The notes beneath the pieces are model-generated. The model saw only the letters and a list, made by a program, of their open reading frames with translations. It was not told where the DNA came from and made no database searches. Below are positions 32,491 through 44,349 of a DNA stretch of 64,000 bases, piece after piece. Each line of letters opens with the position of its first letter. Positions within the stretch are counted from its first letter, which is position 1. The translations under genes and the position numbers were made by a program. This stretch comes from Isoetes taiwanensis (lineage: Eukaryota; Streptophyta; Lycopodiopsida; Isoetales; Isoetaceae), in NCBI GenBank assembly GCA_021234155.1, contig JAJEKV010000206.1, positions 620,001 to 684,000 of the forward strand. The letters are read 5' to 3'.

Positions 32491-33702
32491 ATGTCACCCG
32501 AAGCTATAAACCGACGATTAATGCGCATGAGAAATCAAATGACATGTATAGTCAACTGGGCAACACCACTGATGCAAAACCAGGAGTGTGCACCTCTACC
32601 ACCACAAGTTCCAGGAGTTGATCAACAAGTTCACCAAGGGCAGAATCCACCACCGGAAGTTCCAAAAGAGAAAAAGAGAAAGAAAAGACATAGGAGAAGT
32701 GTAACTCCTTCAAGCTCAAGTGCAGACAACACCAAATCAGGTACAGCTAGTAACAGTAACTCCGACACTGAATCTGATAGTTCCAATGATAGGAACAGAC
32801 ATCGAAGAGGAGGAACAATATGTCGAGCGGAAGATTACCAGAAGAAAATAGATATTGCTATGAGCAATGTCTGGAAAACAAGGAAACTGGGGCAGTTCTC
32901 TGGAAAGGACAGATCCGGCATGGAAGCAGAAGCATGGCTTGATGAGATGGAAGAATTTGGCAACTCCTATGGGATGAAGGATAAGGACATAGGAAAGGTA
33001 GCAACAACAAATTTGAATGGTCCAGCCAGAATATGGTGGAAGGGATATGCCAAATCTAATAAACTGAAAAGAAATAATTGTAAGTTCAAAACTTTCAGTA
33101 AAGCATTTCGCAAGCACTATGTACCTCGATCGCATACAAGCAGGCAGATTCAACAATTTTATAGGTTGGATCAAGGAAACTTAACCGTAGCCAAATATAC
33201 AGAAGAGTTCATGAGGCTACGATTAAATGTGCCAACAATAACAGAAAGGCAAGCCGTAGATGGATACATTGAGGGACTAAACCCCAACATCAAGAGACTT
33301 GTGCGGGCCATAAACCCAAAAACAGTTGGGGAAGCTGAAGATAAAGCCTTAAGTTTGGAAGAAACTCTACAAACACCTGGGCCAAAGCAGAGCAACTATT
33401 CAAAGAACAAGTCAATAGCTCCATATACTCCAAGGCAGCAGGGAAATCAACCTGCTACCCAGCAGTTTCAAGGGAAGAATGACAGGAAGGGACCATACAG
33501 AAACCAGTCAGCTCAAGGATCTTCATCTGGCAGGTCAATCAAAAGCTTCCTAGACAGCATTCCAAAGGAAAAGAGGGATGAATGCATCAAGAAACAACTC
33601 TGTTTCAAATGTTTCCAACCGAGCCACAGAACACATACATGTCCTTTTGTCATGCAGGCAGCTTTGGCAGAGCTAGATGGATGGGAATCACCTACTGAAT
33701 AA
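32491..33702 (+). CDS. gag: Element A gag, copy 1
   Basis: The protein has a basic, serine-rich N-terminal part, a retrotransposon gag domain (WLDEMEEFGNSYGMKDKD, ARIWWKGYAK, FRKHYVPRSHTSRQIQQF) and one CCHC zinc knuckle, CFKCFQPSHRTHTC (C-x2-C-x4-H-x4-C). Gag forms the cytoplasmic particle that packages element RNA. It differs from copy 2 by about five residues in 403. Element state as given for element A. Confidence 0.92.
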   Translation: MSPEAINRRLMRMRNQMTCIVNWATPLMQNQECAPLPPQVPGVDQQVHQGQNPPPEVPKEKKRKKRHRRSVTPSSSSADNTKSGTASNSNSDTESDSSNDRNRHRRGGTICRAEDYQKKIDIAMSNVWKTRKLGQFSGKDRSGMEAEAWLDEMEEFGNSYGMKDKDIGKVATTNLNGPARIWWKGYAKSNKLKRNNCKFKTFSKAFRKHYVPRSHTSRQIQQFYRLDQGNLTVAKYTEEFMRLRLNVPTITERQAVDGYIEGLNPNIKRLVRAINPKTVGEAEDKALSLEETLQTPGPKQSNYSKNKSIAPYTPRQQGNQPATQQFQGKNDRKGPYRNQSAQGSSSGRSIKSFLDSIPKEKRDECIKKQLCFKCFQPSHRTHTCPFVMQAALAELDGWESPTE

Positions 33703-33739
33703 GATGAAGATGATGATCAGGAGGAAGCTCAAGATTACA

Positions 33740-34370
33740 TAGATGGTGAGTGTAAGATTTGTCAGCTATTGAGACTGATAATGTTGCAAGTCAGTCCACA
33801 GTCATCTCAGCTGATGCTATAATAGATGATAAACCGTATGTAATCCTAATAGACACAGGTAGTTCACACAATTTTGCATCTCCTAAACTGGCAGCATTAT
33901 TAAAGTCAAAGACCCTGAAAACTAAACCCAGACCAGTCAGCATGGCAAATGGGGCAATTCGACATACAAAGGGAAGAAGAGGTAACTTTGACGTCGGATT
34001 GACCGGAATTAAGTTCACCATGGGAGCTGAGGTAATGGATATTGGTAAATATGACTTGATAGTTGGAATGGAATTCCTCAAACCAGCTAAGGCAATCATT
34101 GACTGCGACAATAAAGAAATAGCAATCACCGCACCAGACGGCAAACGAATAGTGGTCAGAGGTAAGGAAATTCCTTCAGTAATGCAGTGTATAACTTTCA
34201 GCCAGTTGAATAAATACAATTTAAAGAAGGAGATTGAATATATCCTTAGGCTAGAAGCAATACAACCTGATAGTAAGAATAAAAAGCAGGGGGAAAGCAT
34301 AGATAAATTGCCTAAGCCTATTGCTAAAATCATAAGAGAATTTTATGATGTTTTTCCGGACGACATTTGA
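33740..34370 (+). CDS. Element A aspartic protease, copy 1
   Basis: The DTGSS active-site motif lies in VILIDTGSSHNFASPKL, followed by the second lobe motif YDLIVGMEFL. The enzyme would cut the gag-pol product. After it, this unit runs directly into the start of the duplicated 5' segment. Confidence 0.88.
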
Positions 34371-34681
34371 GAACTACCACCCTATAGAGGTGTGGAACGT
34401 GAACTCTAGCACCAGATGCTCAGCCTACCAGCAAGGCTCCCTACAGGATGAGCACACCGAAACTTGGAGAGCTCAAGAAACAGTTGAAGGAGTTGTTAGA
34501 AATTAGTTTTATAAGACCAAGTGTATCACCTCATGAAGAAGAAGTAGTTGAAGAAGAAGGGGAAGAAACAATTGAGGAATAAGAGGAGGAATCAAGTGAA
34601 GAACGGGAGGTTGACGAAGAACGGGCCGAAGAAGAAGCAGCCACTAGACCCACAACAGGTGGGAAACAGCTGCCGAAAAGT

Positions 34682-35539
34682 ATGAGACCCGACCCCCAGG
34701 AGCGACAAGTGCCACCAAGAAAGAAAGGCAAGGAAAAAGTATCCGAATGGGCCTCCGAAAGGAGGGAGAGAAAGAGAAAGGAGAGAGAGGAGGAGGCCAG
34801 AAGGCAAGAAAGGAGGACGAAGAGGAGGCAGGATAGGCCTAGGGGGACAATTACCATTGAAGAACCCCCTAGGGATGAAGAACCAACGGAAGAACAAGAG
34901 GAGGAGGCCGAGGAAGAGGAGGAGGAAGAATCCGTGGTCGAAAAATCAGGAGATGAGGCCGAACCCTCCGACCCCAATGCCCCTCCACCATACCCAACAT
35001 GGCCCAAGGCACAGAAGAGCAAAAAGAAGCAAAAGCCGGGCGAAAGGGCGTTCAAATTGAGTCACGACGCCCAATTTGAGAGAAAGAAGGTGGCGTATAA
35101 AATATATTTTCGCCACTGGTACCTTTACCACTTAATGGTATTGCAAAGCGTAACTTCCCAAGGACGGTAAAGGGGGCGACCCAAGAAAAAATCAATTAAA
35201 ACCGCCCCCACCATACCCCAGAGAGCCGAAGAGGAAACACCATGGACCCAACTCGAAGCACTCCCGTGCGTTTAGGGAGATTAGGCACTTCCAACAGTGC
35301 ACAAATCTCCTTATATGCATAAAGGCACCCTTCCAGCGGCCGCCGAGAAGTGTTACAGGAGTTTAAGGCGGACTATCGAAGTCCACGCCTTTGATGGTTC
35401 GTGGCTCGCAAGAAGCTCGGAGGCGGAACTGGTCCAATTATTTGAAGAAGGTAACCTCTGTGCTATTCATGCCAAGAGGGTTACCGTAATGCCTAAAGAT
35501 ATTCACTTGGCAAGAAGAATTAGAGGGGCAAAGTTCTAG
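34682..35539 (+). pseudogene. Histone H3-like accessory frame, copy 2
   Basis: The acidic first half (34682-35110) is nearly identical to copy 1. The H3-fold part (about 35250-35539) is recognisable by [17 protein letters not shown] and ARRIRGAKF, but lies in a patch of clustered differences and is broken (a few breaks). Confidence 0.85.
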
Positions 35540-35862
35540 GTAGTTACATAATTGTCTAAAAATTTTGTAATTTTGGATTCCAAAGCTATAGAAAGATGTT
35601 TTATTACGTGTTAAAATTAAAATTTTATGAAAATTGGAAAAGTCAACGGTGGCAAAAGTCCACTCGGGTCACACCGCGCCAAACGGCCTTCCGAGGGGCT
35701 CGGAAACCCCTTTCATGCAGATTATAAGGAGGAGGGGTAAGTTAAGAGACAAATAAGTTAGATTTTAAGAAATAAACATGCTAGGTTGTCTATTTTTGGG
35801 AAATAAATGCAAGTTTTAATATCAAAATCGAGATCTTAGAAATAGAGTTGACCCGAATTCGG

Positions 35863-35916
35863 CCACACCGCGCCAATCGGCCTTTCGAGGGACTCGGAAT
35901 CCCCTTTCACGCGGTG
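35863..35916 (+). other. Leader hairpin 2, copy 2
   Basis: Same nested stem as 28362-28414 with one base change. The copy of hairpin 1 (from about 35671) keeps the inner stem but its right outer arm differs. Confidence 0.65.
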
Positions 35917-36222
35917 TAACCGGAGTCGCCCGATTTCATCTAAAACGTGTTCAAATTTGTGCAAACAAAAAGATTTAGCATGTTTTCCACCTTGTTCTAA
36001 CTACCTTAGCATTTCTTATCTCTTAGATTGGTCAAACATAGCTCATAAAAGTTAGAAATTTCTAAATACTTATGATTGGCACGAAAACCTAGGAACCCAA
36101 ATCGCTATAAAAGGAAGGTCATTTTCTATTTTTCCTTCTTGGAGATAGCTCCTATCCCTTTAGGCGATCTTTCAGGCCTTTTGCAATTTTATAAAACCGT
36201 CTTTTACACCTACCTTGCATTA

Positions 36223-37765
36223 ATGGCGCCTACAAACTTCATCGAATGGTATAACAGCTCCGAGCACAAGGGAGAAGTACCCGTTCAGCAGGCCTTTGAG
36301 GTGTTTGATCATACTTTTGATCTATACGCAACACTAACAAGAACACCATTCTATACAGAGATAATGGCCCAGTAAGATCAACAGATATTGCCATGGGAAG
36401 TTAACATTCCACCCAGATCAGGAAACTGGGTTCCACTGGAAGCACTCTCCCGAGTATTAGGCAATACCTCAAAAATCAAGAAACAGATATGGGAAAGAGC
36501 AAGCAACATGCCAGATTATATGAGTTGCACAGTACAAAGGCATAGGCACGTCTCAGCTCAAGCAGCACTTGCAATTTTTATGCAATTTAACGCCATCAAT
36601 CAGGTAGGGGAACTTCAGTTCAGCCCCTAGACCTTGCACCCTTGAACACAAGGGTTAATCAAGATGATATCATCGAACTCCACCAGCACGTGACCCGAGG
36701 GCACATCACATGGAATACTCAAGCTCTGAGGAAAATTATGAAGAAACTGGTGAGCTAGATGAAGAAGAAGAAGCAAGATTCGCTGAAAGATGGGAAAGGC
36801 AAGTCACTATGCACGAAGAACGGGTGATAACAGCAAACCCGCCACCAATAGGCATCACTGCCTTATCTCCAATAATTGTCGAAGGAGAAGAATACCTCCT
36901 TGCAAATGACATATTGCACCTACCTTACTGCTTGGAACAAGGCCTAAGGATTGATGAACTCCTAGGCATCATCTCCGAAGGACGGCTGAAGATGACCTCA
37001 TCGACTATTCTTATCGGGGAGATTCCTCGTGAAATGAAAGAGCACCATTCTTATATGGGTAAAAACAATGTCAGATATTGAAGCCTACCAATACATAAGG
37101 GAATTCTATAAGCAAAATGAATCCATTATATCGGAAGAAGAATTCCAAGCAATTCAAAGTACCTTGTATAAACCAGGCAGAGAACCTAGCGCGAGTAATC
37201 CCAAGAGATCATCAAGTATCAGGGGAGAGCACCAAGCATCAATCTTGAAAATGCGACGACAATGATGAGAGACCATGATGATCTCCTAGCACTTGACATA
37301 GTGGGATGCGGCTGAGCAAGAAAAGGAAGCGAGGCAAAGGAAAAGCACCAATGGGGCATCAAAAGGCAAGGCCTTGAGATACTATCTCCCAACCACGTGT
37401 CAAGGCCAAATGTTAGTCTTTCACAAAAGAATTTAGCCAAAGAGGGGAAGAAGCGGTGGCATTGCTCATGGCACTCACGAGGTTTGGGCAGCATGCCAAA
37501 ATACGAGAAAATATCGATCACGTTATTCTTATTAAAAAGATCGGTAGCTCTCTATAGTTTGGATTTTGCCCGAGGCCATATCTTGAATGGACCACTTACG
37601 GTTGTAGCGAGATACGGCACGGAACTCCGGCACCACAAATGCAAGCCTTAGAAGGAGTGGTCGCCACGAAATATCTGCGAAATACGGGCAAAGGCCTCGA
37701 GACTCAAACATATTAGGGATTTCTTCAAATCCAAGGCGGGATCAGCTCCAAGAAATAAATTATCA
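36223..37765 (+). pseudogene. Second accessory frame, copy 2
   Basis: Matches 28720-30250. Protein stretches such as PLEALSRVLGNTSKIKKQIW and PIGITALSPIIVEGEEYLLA are kept; the remainder lies in a patch with many small differences and is broken. Confidence 0.7.
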
Positions 37766-37914
37766 ATTTCATGTTTAGCTTTCTTCAAATTATGTCAAGT
37801 ATTTACCTCCTAAGGATAATCTTATATTATAATGTTTTAGCGTGTTATATCAAGCCCTAATTTAAATGGATGAGATCTTTATTGCGATTTTCCAACCACC
37901 ATGATTCATAAAGC

Positions 37915-39556
37915 TTAAATCTCTTACGGGGAAAGGGAAAAAAAAGGGGAGCAAAAGGAAAAGGAAGAAGAAAATGCGGAATGTGAAGGGCGAAAAGGCA
38001 AGAGGAAAAGGAAAAAAAAAAAGAGAAAGGGAAAAAGGGAAGGGAAAAGGCAAAGAGGGAAAGGATGGGAAAAAAAAATAGAGAAGGGAAAAAGGTAAAT
38101 AGGAAAAGGGTGGAGAGAAGAGAAGTGAAAAGGGGCATGCGGAAAGGCAAAGGAAAAAGAAAAGGGGATAGGAAAGGGGGAAAGGGAACCTGAGAAAAAG
38201 GACATGATAAAAAAGAAAGAGAGAAAGGGGAAAAGGGAGAGGGAAAAGGGCATATGAAAAGGGGAAAGATAGAAAGGGTGAAGCAAGGGATAAAAGAAGC
38301 AAAAAAGCATGAGAAAATGCAGGGAAAAAAGGGCATAGGAAAAAGGAGAAGAGGGAAAGGGTGAGGAAAGAGTAAAAGGTAAGGAAACAATGACATGGGA
38401 AAAGGAAAAGAGAAAATCAGAGGGAAAGGGAAAAGAAAAGTTCAGGAGAAAAGGGAAGGGAAAAGGGTACGAAAGAAAGAAAAAGGGGAACATAAAAAGG
38501 ACAGAAAGAGGGAAATGGAAAAAGGGAAAAGGGAAGGCAAAAGAAAAGCGAAGGAGAGGAGGATGAAAGGGAATTCGGAAAAAAAGGCCTGAGGAAAAAG
38601 GGAAGAGAGAAGTGGAATAGGGAAGGAGGAAAGGGCACAGTGAAGAGGGAACTGGGAAAAAGGAAGGGGAAAAGGGATGAGCTAAAGGGTAAATAAAAGG
38701 GAAGAGGGAAGAAAGATAACAATGGAAAAAGAGAAAGGAAAAAAAGAGTGGGGAAAGGGTGCAGAAAAGAGGAAAAATGGTACAGGAAAAAGGGTAAGAG
38801 AAAGAACGTGTTGAAAAGGGCATAGGAAGAGGAAAGTCAAAAGGAAATGAGGGGGCATGGGGAAGAAAAAGGGAAAAGAGTGATTTTTAAAAATGGAAAG
38901 AGAGGAAAAGGTCGGGCAAGGAGAGAAAAAGTTCATCGAAAAAGGAAAGTGAAAAAAGGACGTGAAAAAAAGGAAAAAAGGGGAAAGAAGATAAGGAAAT
39001 CTTTAACGAAAATAAGAAAAAGGAAAAAGAAATGGGTAATGTGTCACGGAAAAGGAGTTAAAGAAAAAGAAAAAGAGGGTGAAAGTTGTGGTAGAGCAAA
39101 TGACAAAGGAAAAGAGAAGCGGTGTCAAATACTTTTAACAATGGAGTAAGGGGATGAGCTAAAGGGTAAAAAAAGGGGAAGAGGGAAGAAGAAAAACAAT
39201 GGAAAAAGGGAAAGGACAAAAAGAATGGGGAAAGGGTGCGGAAAAGAGGAAAAGGTGTACAAGAAAAACAGTAAGAGGAAGAATGTGTTGAAAAGGGCAT
39301 GGGAAAGAGGAAAGTCAAAAGGAAATGAACGGGGAGTGAGGAAGGAAAGGGAAAAGACCACGCCAAAAATGGAAAGAGGGAAAGGGTTGGGAAAGGCGTG
39401 AAAAAAGGAAAAAAAGGAAAGAAGATAAGGAAATGTTTAAGGAAAATAACAGAAAAGGAAAAACAAAATGAGGAGGAAAAGAAAAAAAAAAAAAAGAGGG
39501 TGAAAGCGGGGTAGAGCAAATGTCAAAGGGAAAGAGAAACGATGTCGAATACTTTA
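37915..39556 (+). repeat. Purine-rich (G/A) tract, copy 2
   Basis: Second copy of 30415-32103, slightly shorter. A TTTGATAAAATCTTGCAG just before gag (ending about 39829) resembles a 3' splice site, which would fit an intronic tract; that is inference. Confidence 0.88.
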
Positions 39557-39843
39557 ACAATGGAGTATGTTTGGGTTATTCATGTTCTCTTCTCTCATTA
39601 CTATAGTATATCATTTACAGGTTCTCAGCTTATGCCCAGCAACGCTGGGCACTGTTCCTAGTAATATTATAATTTTATGTACCCATGTGTTTTGAATAGA
39701 AAAATTATCTTATGATCATATAAATCATTTTCTATTTTATAATCTTTTATGGTTTATTTGAAGCAAGATAACAATATCATAACACCAACGAATATTGCAT
39801 AAACAATGTATTTTGATAAAATCTTGCAGCAGGAACATTCGGC

Positions 39844-41151
39844 TTGCCACCTCAGGAACAAGAATTTCAAGGCCGACAACGAAACTGGTTGCCAAGAAAC
39901 TTATTCGGCCATGACAATGATGAAGAAGTCGAGGATGACATGTCACCCGAAGCTATAAACCGACGATTAATGCGCATGAGAAATCAAATGACATGTATAG
40001 TCAACTGGGCAACACCACTGATGCAAAACCAGGAGTGTGCACCTCTACCACCACAAGTTCCAGGAGTTGATCAACAAGTTCACCAAGGGCAGAATCCACC
40101 ACCGGAAGTTCCAAAAGAGAAAAAGAGAAAGAAAAGACATAGGAGAAGTGTAACTCCTTCAAGCTCAAGTGCAGACAACACCAAATCAGGTACAGCTAGT
40201 AACAGTAACTCCGACACTGAATCTGATAGTTCCAATGATAGGAACAGACATCGAAGAGGAGGAACAGTATGTCGAGCGGAAGATTACCAGAAGAAAATAG
40301 ATATTGCTGTGAGCAATGTCTGGAAAACAAGGAAACTGGGGCAGTTCTCTGGAAAGGACAGATCCGGCATGGAAGCAGAAGCATGGCTTGATGAGATGGA
40401 AGAATTTGGCAACTCCTATGGGATGAAGGATAAGGACATAGGAAAGGTAGCAACAACAAATTTGAATGGTCCAGCCAGAATATGGTGGAAGGGATATGCC
40501 AAATCTAATAAACTGAAAAGAAACAATTGTAAGTTCAAAACTTTCAGTAAAGCATTTCGCAAGCACTATGTACCTCGATCGCATACAAGCAGGCAGATTC
40601 AACAATTTTATAGGTTGGATCAAGGAAACTTAACCGTAGCCAAATATACAGAAGAGTTCATGAGGCTACGATTAAATGTGCCAACAATAACAGAAAGGCA
40701 AGCCGTAGATGGATACATTGAGGGACTAAACCCCAACATCAAGAGACTTGTGCGGGCCATAAACCCAAAAACAGTTGGGGAAGCTGAAGATAAAGCCTTA
40801 AGTTTGGAAGAAACTCTACAAACACCTGGGCCAAAGCAGAGCAACTATTCAAAGGACAAGTCAATAGCTCCATATACTCCAAGGCAGCAGGGAAATCAAC
40901 CTGCTAACCAGCAGTTTCAAGGGAAGAATGACAGGAAGGGACCATACAGAAACCAGTCAGCTCAAGGATCTTCATCTGGCAGGTCAATCAAAAGCTTCCT
41001 AGACAGCATTCCAAAGGAAAAGAGGGATGAATGCATCAAGAAACAACTCTGTTTCAGATGTTTCCAGCCGAGCCACAGAACACATACATGTCCTTTTGTC
41101 ATGCAGGCAGCTTTGGCAGAGCTAGATGGATGGGAATCACCTACTGAATAA
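39844..41151 (+). CDS. gag: Element A gag, copy 2
   Basis: Same protein as copy 1 with a longer open N-terminus (PPQEQEFQGRQRNWLPRNLF). The gag domain and the CCHC knuckle (CFRCFQPSHRTHTC) are present. This unit is followed by protease and RT, so it is the gag in normal position. Confidence 0.92.
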   Translation: MPPQEQEFQGRQRNWLPRNLFGHDNDEEVEDDMSPEAINRRLMRMRNQMTCIVNWATPLMQNQECAPLPPQVPGVDQQVHQGQNPPPEVPKEKKRKKRHRRSVTPSSSSADNTKSGTASNSNSDTESDSSNDRNRHRRGGTVCRAEDYQKKIDIAVSNVWKTRKLGQFSGKDRSGMEAEAWLDEMEEFGNSYGMKDKDIGKVATTNLNGPARIWWKGYAKSNKLKRNNCKFKTFSKAFRKHYVPRSHTSRQIQQFYRLDQGNLTVAKYTEEFMRLRLNVPTITERQAVDGYIEGLNPNIKRLVRAINPKTVGEAEDKALSLEETLQTPGPKQSNYSKDKSIAPYTPRQQGNQPANQQFQGKNDRKGPYRNQSAQGSSSGRSIKSFLDSIPKEKRDECIKKQLCFRCFQPSHRTHTCPFVMQAALAELDGWESPTE

Positions 41152-41207
41152 GATGAAGATGATGATCAGGAGGAAGCTCAAGATTACATAGATGGTGAGT
41201 GTAAGAT

Positions 41208-41820
41208 TTGTGCAGCTATTGAGACTGATAATGTTGCAAGTCAGTCCACAGTCATCTCAGCTGATGCTATAATAGATGATAAACCGTATGTAATCCTAAT
41301 AGACACAGGTAGTTCACACAATTTTGCATCTCCTAAACTGGCAGCATTATTAAAGTCAAAGACCCTGAAAACTAAACCCAGACCAGTCAGCATGGCAAAT
41401 GGGGCAATTCGACATACAAAGGGAAGAAGAGGTAACTTTGACGTCGGATTGACCGGAATTAAGTTCACCATGGGAGCTGAGGTAATGGATATTGGTAAAT
41501 ATGACTTGATAGTTGGAATGGAATTCCTCAAACCAGCTAAGGCAATCATTGACTGCGACAATAAAGAAATAGCAATCACCGCACCAGACGGCAAACGAAT
41601 AGTGGTCAGAGATAAGGAAATTCCTTCAGTAATGCAGTGTATAACTTTCAGCCAGTTGAATAAATACAATTTAAAGAAGGAGATTGAATATATCCTTAGG
41701 CTAGAAGCAATTCAACCTGATAGTAAGAATAAAAAGCAGGGGGAAAGCATAGATAAATTGCCTAAGCCTATTGCTAAAATCATAAGAGAATTTTATGATG
41801 TTTTTCCGGACGACATTTGA
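41208..41820 (+). CDS. Element A aspartic protease, copy 2
   Basis: Contains VILIDTGSSHNFASPKL and YDLIVGMEFL as in copy 1. It is placed normally between gag and RT. Confidence 0.88.
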
Positions 41821-41897
41821 GAACTACCACCCTATAGAGGTGTGGAACGTGAACTCTAGCACCAGATGCTAAGCCTACCAGCAAGGCTCCCTACAGG

Positions 41898-42470
41898 ATG
41901 AGCACACCGGAACTTGGAGAGCTCAAGAAACAGTTGAAGGAGTTGTTAGAAATTAGTTTTATAAGACCAAGTGTATCACCCTTTGGGGCACCTATTCTCT
42001 TCGTGAAGAAGAAAGATGGAAGTCTAAGAATGTGTATAGATTACCGACAACTCAATAAACAAACGATAAAGAATAAATACGCATTACCAAGGGCAGATGA
42101 TCTAATGGATCAACTTCAAGGGGCAAAGATATTCTCCAAAATTGACTTAAGGTCAGGATACCACCAAATAAGAATAAAAGAAGAAGATGTTCATAAAACA
42201 GCTTTCAGAACACGCTATGGTCATTATGAATTTACAGTTATGCCCTTTGGCCTATCAAATGCACCAGCAACGTTCATGAGGTTGATGAATGATATTTTCA
42301 GAGAGTTTTTGGATGATTTTGTAATAGTGTTCTTCGACGACATCCTCATTTATAGTAAGTCATCGAAGAACATGAACACCATCTAAGAAAAGCCTTACAG
42401 AAACTAAGAAGGCATAAGCTATTTGCCAAATTTTCCAAGTGTCACTTTGCCACCCCCAAAGTTGATTACT
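41898..42470 (+). pseudogene. Element A reverse transcriptase
   Basis: RT motifs are visible in order: [53 protein letters not shown] and the catalytic [13 protein letters not shown]. It would copy element RNA into DNA. Broken. Confidence 0.93.
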
Positions 42471-43222
42471 TGGGGCATATTGTATCAACAGAAGGAATTG
42501 CAATAGATCCAGCAAAGATAGAAGCCATCATTGATTGGCCAGCACCAAGAAACGTTCCTGAAGTAAGAAGTTTCCTGGGTCTTGCAGGATACTATATAAA
42601 ATTTGTAAAGGACTTTGCTAAGTGGGCAGCTCCTTTGACAGACCTCACAAAGCAACAGAAGGTAAAGAACTGGATGGACAATTGGATGCAAGGAGTACAA
42701 GTTTCTTTTGATAAGCTCAAAGAAGTCTTGACAACAGCTCCAGTTCTAACCTTACCTGACCCCGAAAAAGATAAACTTGTAGCAACCGATGCAAGCATGA
42801 TTGCCACAGGCGGGGTACTTATGCAGGAAGGAAGGGTAGTTGCATATGATTCAAAGAAAATGAATGAAGCAGAACAACGATATCCGACTCATGATCAAGA
42901 ACTATTGGCAGTAGTGAGGGCACTACGCATTTGGAGACATTACTTGTTAGGAAAGAAGTTTCAATTAGACACAAACCATCAGAGTTTGCAATACATATTC
43001 ACACAACCACTTCTAAATTTGAGACAAAGAAGGTGGATGGAGTTTTTAGAAGAATACGACTTTGATATAGTCTGTAAGCCCGGCAAATTGAATGTAGTTG
43101 CTGATGCTCTCTCTCGCAGGCCAATAGTCACAAGAACACACTGCAATGCCATATCAACTTTATCAAGTGAATTCGGCAGGAAAATTGAGGAGGCAATACC
43201 CTCTAGTATGGAGTTCCAATAG
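42470..43222 (+). CDS. Element A RT connection and RNase H
   Basis: [14 protein letters not shown] and [16 protein letters not shown] mark the RT tail. RNase H follows with [14 protein letters not shown], the [18 protein letters not shown] helix and [10 protein letters not shown], then [12 protein letters not shown]. RNase H removes the RNA strand during reverse transcription. Confidence 0.93.
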   Translation: MGHIVSTEGIAIDPAKIEAIIDWPAPRNVPEVRSFLGLAGYYIKFVKDFAKWAAPLTDLTKQQKVKNWMDNWMQGVQVSFDKLKEVLTTAPVLTLPDPEKDKLVATDASMIATGGVLMQEGRVVAYDSKKMNEAEQRYPTHDQELLAVVRALRIWRHYLLGKKFQLDTNHQSLQYIFTQPLLNLRQRRWMEFLEEYDFDIVCKPGKLNVVADALSRRPIVTRTHCNAISTLSSEFGRKIEEAIPSSMEFQ

Positions 43223-43321
43223 GTTTGGGCAAGTCTTTGCAAGGATGCAAGAACAAACAAAGAAAGGGAACTTTTTAAGAATTATAAGAAGGAAGGCAAG
43301 CTTCTTTACCATAAGGACAAG

Positions 43322-44129
43322 TTGTGTGTCCCAGAAGCATCAGAAGTGAGAAAATTGATTCTCAATGATACTCATAATAGCCCGATTGCAGGTCATGCAG
43401 GCTTTATGAAAACTTACTTCAAAATAAGAAGTGGTTACTTCTGGCCAGGTATGAAGAAGGACATCGCCAACTACATTCGGCAATGTCAATTATGTCAGCA
43501 AACCAAGGCTGAACAACTTCGCATTCCTGGAGCCCTAGAGCCATTAGCAGTTCCAGATGCCAAGTGGGAAATAGTAAGCATGGATTTCATCAAAGGCTTT
43601 CCAAGAACAACAAGGGGGCATGACGCACTTATGGTAGTGGTCGATAAACTTTCAAAGATGGCACATTTCTTGCCATGCAGAACAATAGACACTAGCCTGG
43701 ATACAGCCTTGCTCTTCACTAAAGAAATTTTCAAACTTCATGGCATGCCTAGAGGAATAATATCGGATAGAGATCCGAAATTTATAAGTGCATTCGGAAC
43801 CATCGGAACAAAGCTTGGTATGAGTACAGCTTATCATCCTCAAACAGATGGTCAAACAGAAAGAACAAACAGAATTTTGGAAGATATGTTGAGACATTAC
43901 GTGTGGAACAAACAGACGAAATGGGAGGACTACATATACTTGGTATAATTTGCATACAATAGTACCAAGCAAGAATCATCACAGATGTCCCCGTTTATGA
44001 TTAATTATGGATACCAATGTCTCACACCTGACATGTGGCATAATCCTGTGTCAAAAGTTGAAGTCTCTCAACAAATGTTAGAAGATACGCAACAACTAGT
44101 GCAAGAAGTTCGGGAATATTTGATAGTAG
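43322..44129 (+). pseudogene. Element A integrase, N-terminal and catalytic part
   Basis: An HHCC zinc finger (HNSPIAGHAGF...CQLCQQTK) is followed by the D-D-E core, seen in VSMDFIKGFPRT, ISDRDPKF and TDGQTERTNRILED. The region is interrupted at 44130 by the insertion of DNA transposon C; the chromodomain end lies beyond it. Confidence 0.93.
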
Positions 44130-44160
44130 AACCATCATTCAATTAAATTGGGTTTATGTC
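44130..44160 (+). repeat. Element C left terminal inverted repeat
   Basis: Begins AACCATCATTC, then AATTAAATTGGGTTTATGTC. Pairs with 56405-56435 (two mismatches). Confidence 0.9.
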
Positions 44161-44349
44161 TTAATTTTGGGACAAATTTCATATTGCATGTTTTTAGTAG
44201 CATATTCAAATTCACACATTTCACCTCAAAATTATGAAAACGTAATATCATGTTATTTACAAAATAGTCAATATTTCACAATATAGCACCATATCATAAA
44301 AACGTGATAACAAAAATTTACATAGTTATTCAACTTTCTTCAAGCACCC

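Larger units (their letters stand above)
27031..34529 (+). repeat. Direct tandem duplication inside element A, unit 1
   Basis: The segment from CTCATGAAGAAGAAGTAGTT to ...CCAAGTGTATCACC is repeated directly as 34530-41978, an offset of about 7,450-7,500 bp. The junction near 34530 joins sequence just upstream of RT to sequence just upstream of the H3-like frame, with only the bases CACC/CC shared. Most of the two units differ by well under 1%, with patches of stronger difference. Confidence 0.92.
34530..41978 (+). repeat. Direct tandem duplication inside element A, unit 2
   Basis: Second unit. It continues into RT at its right end, so this is the unit connected to the rest of pol. It holds the second H3-like frame, accessory frame, purine tract, gag and protease. 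Confidence 0.92.
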
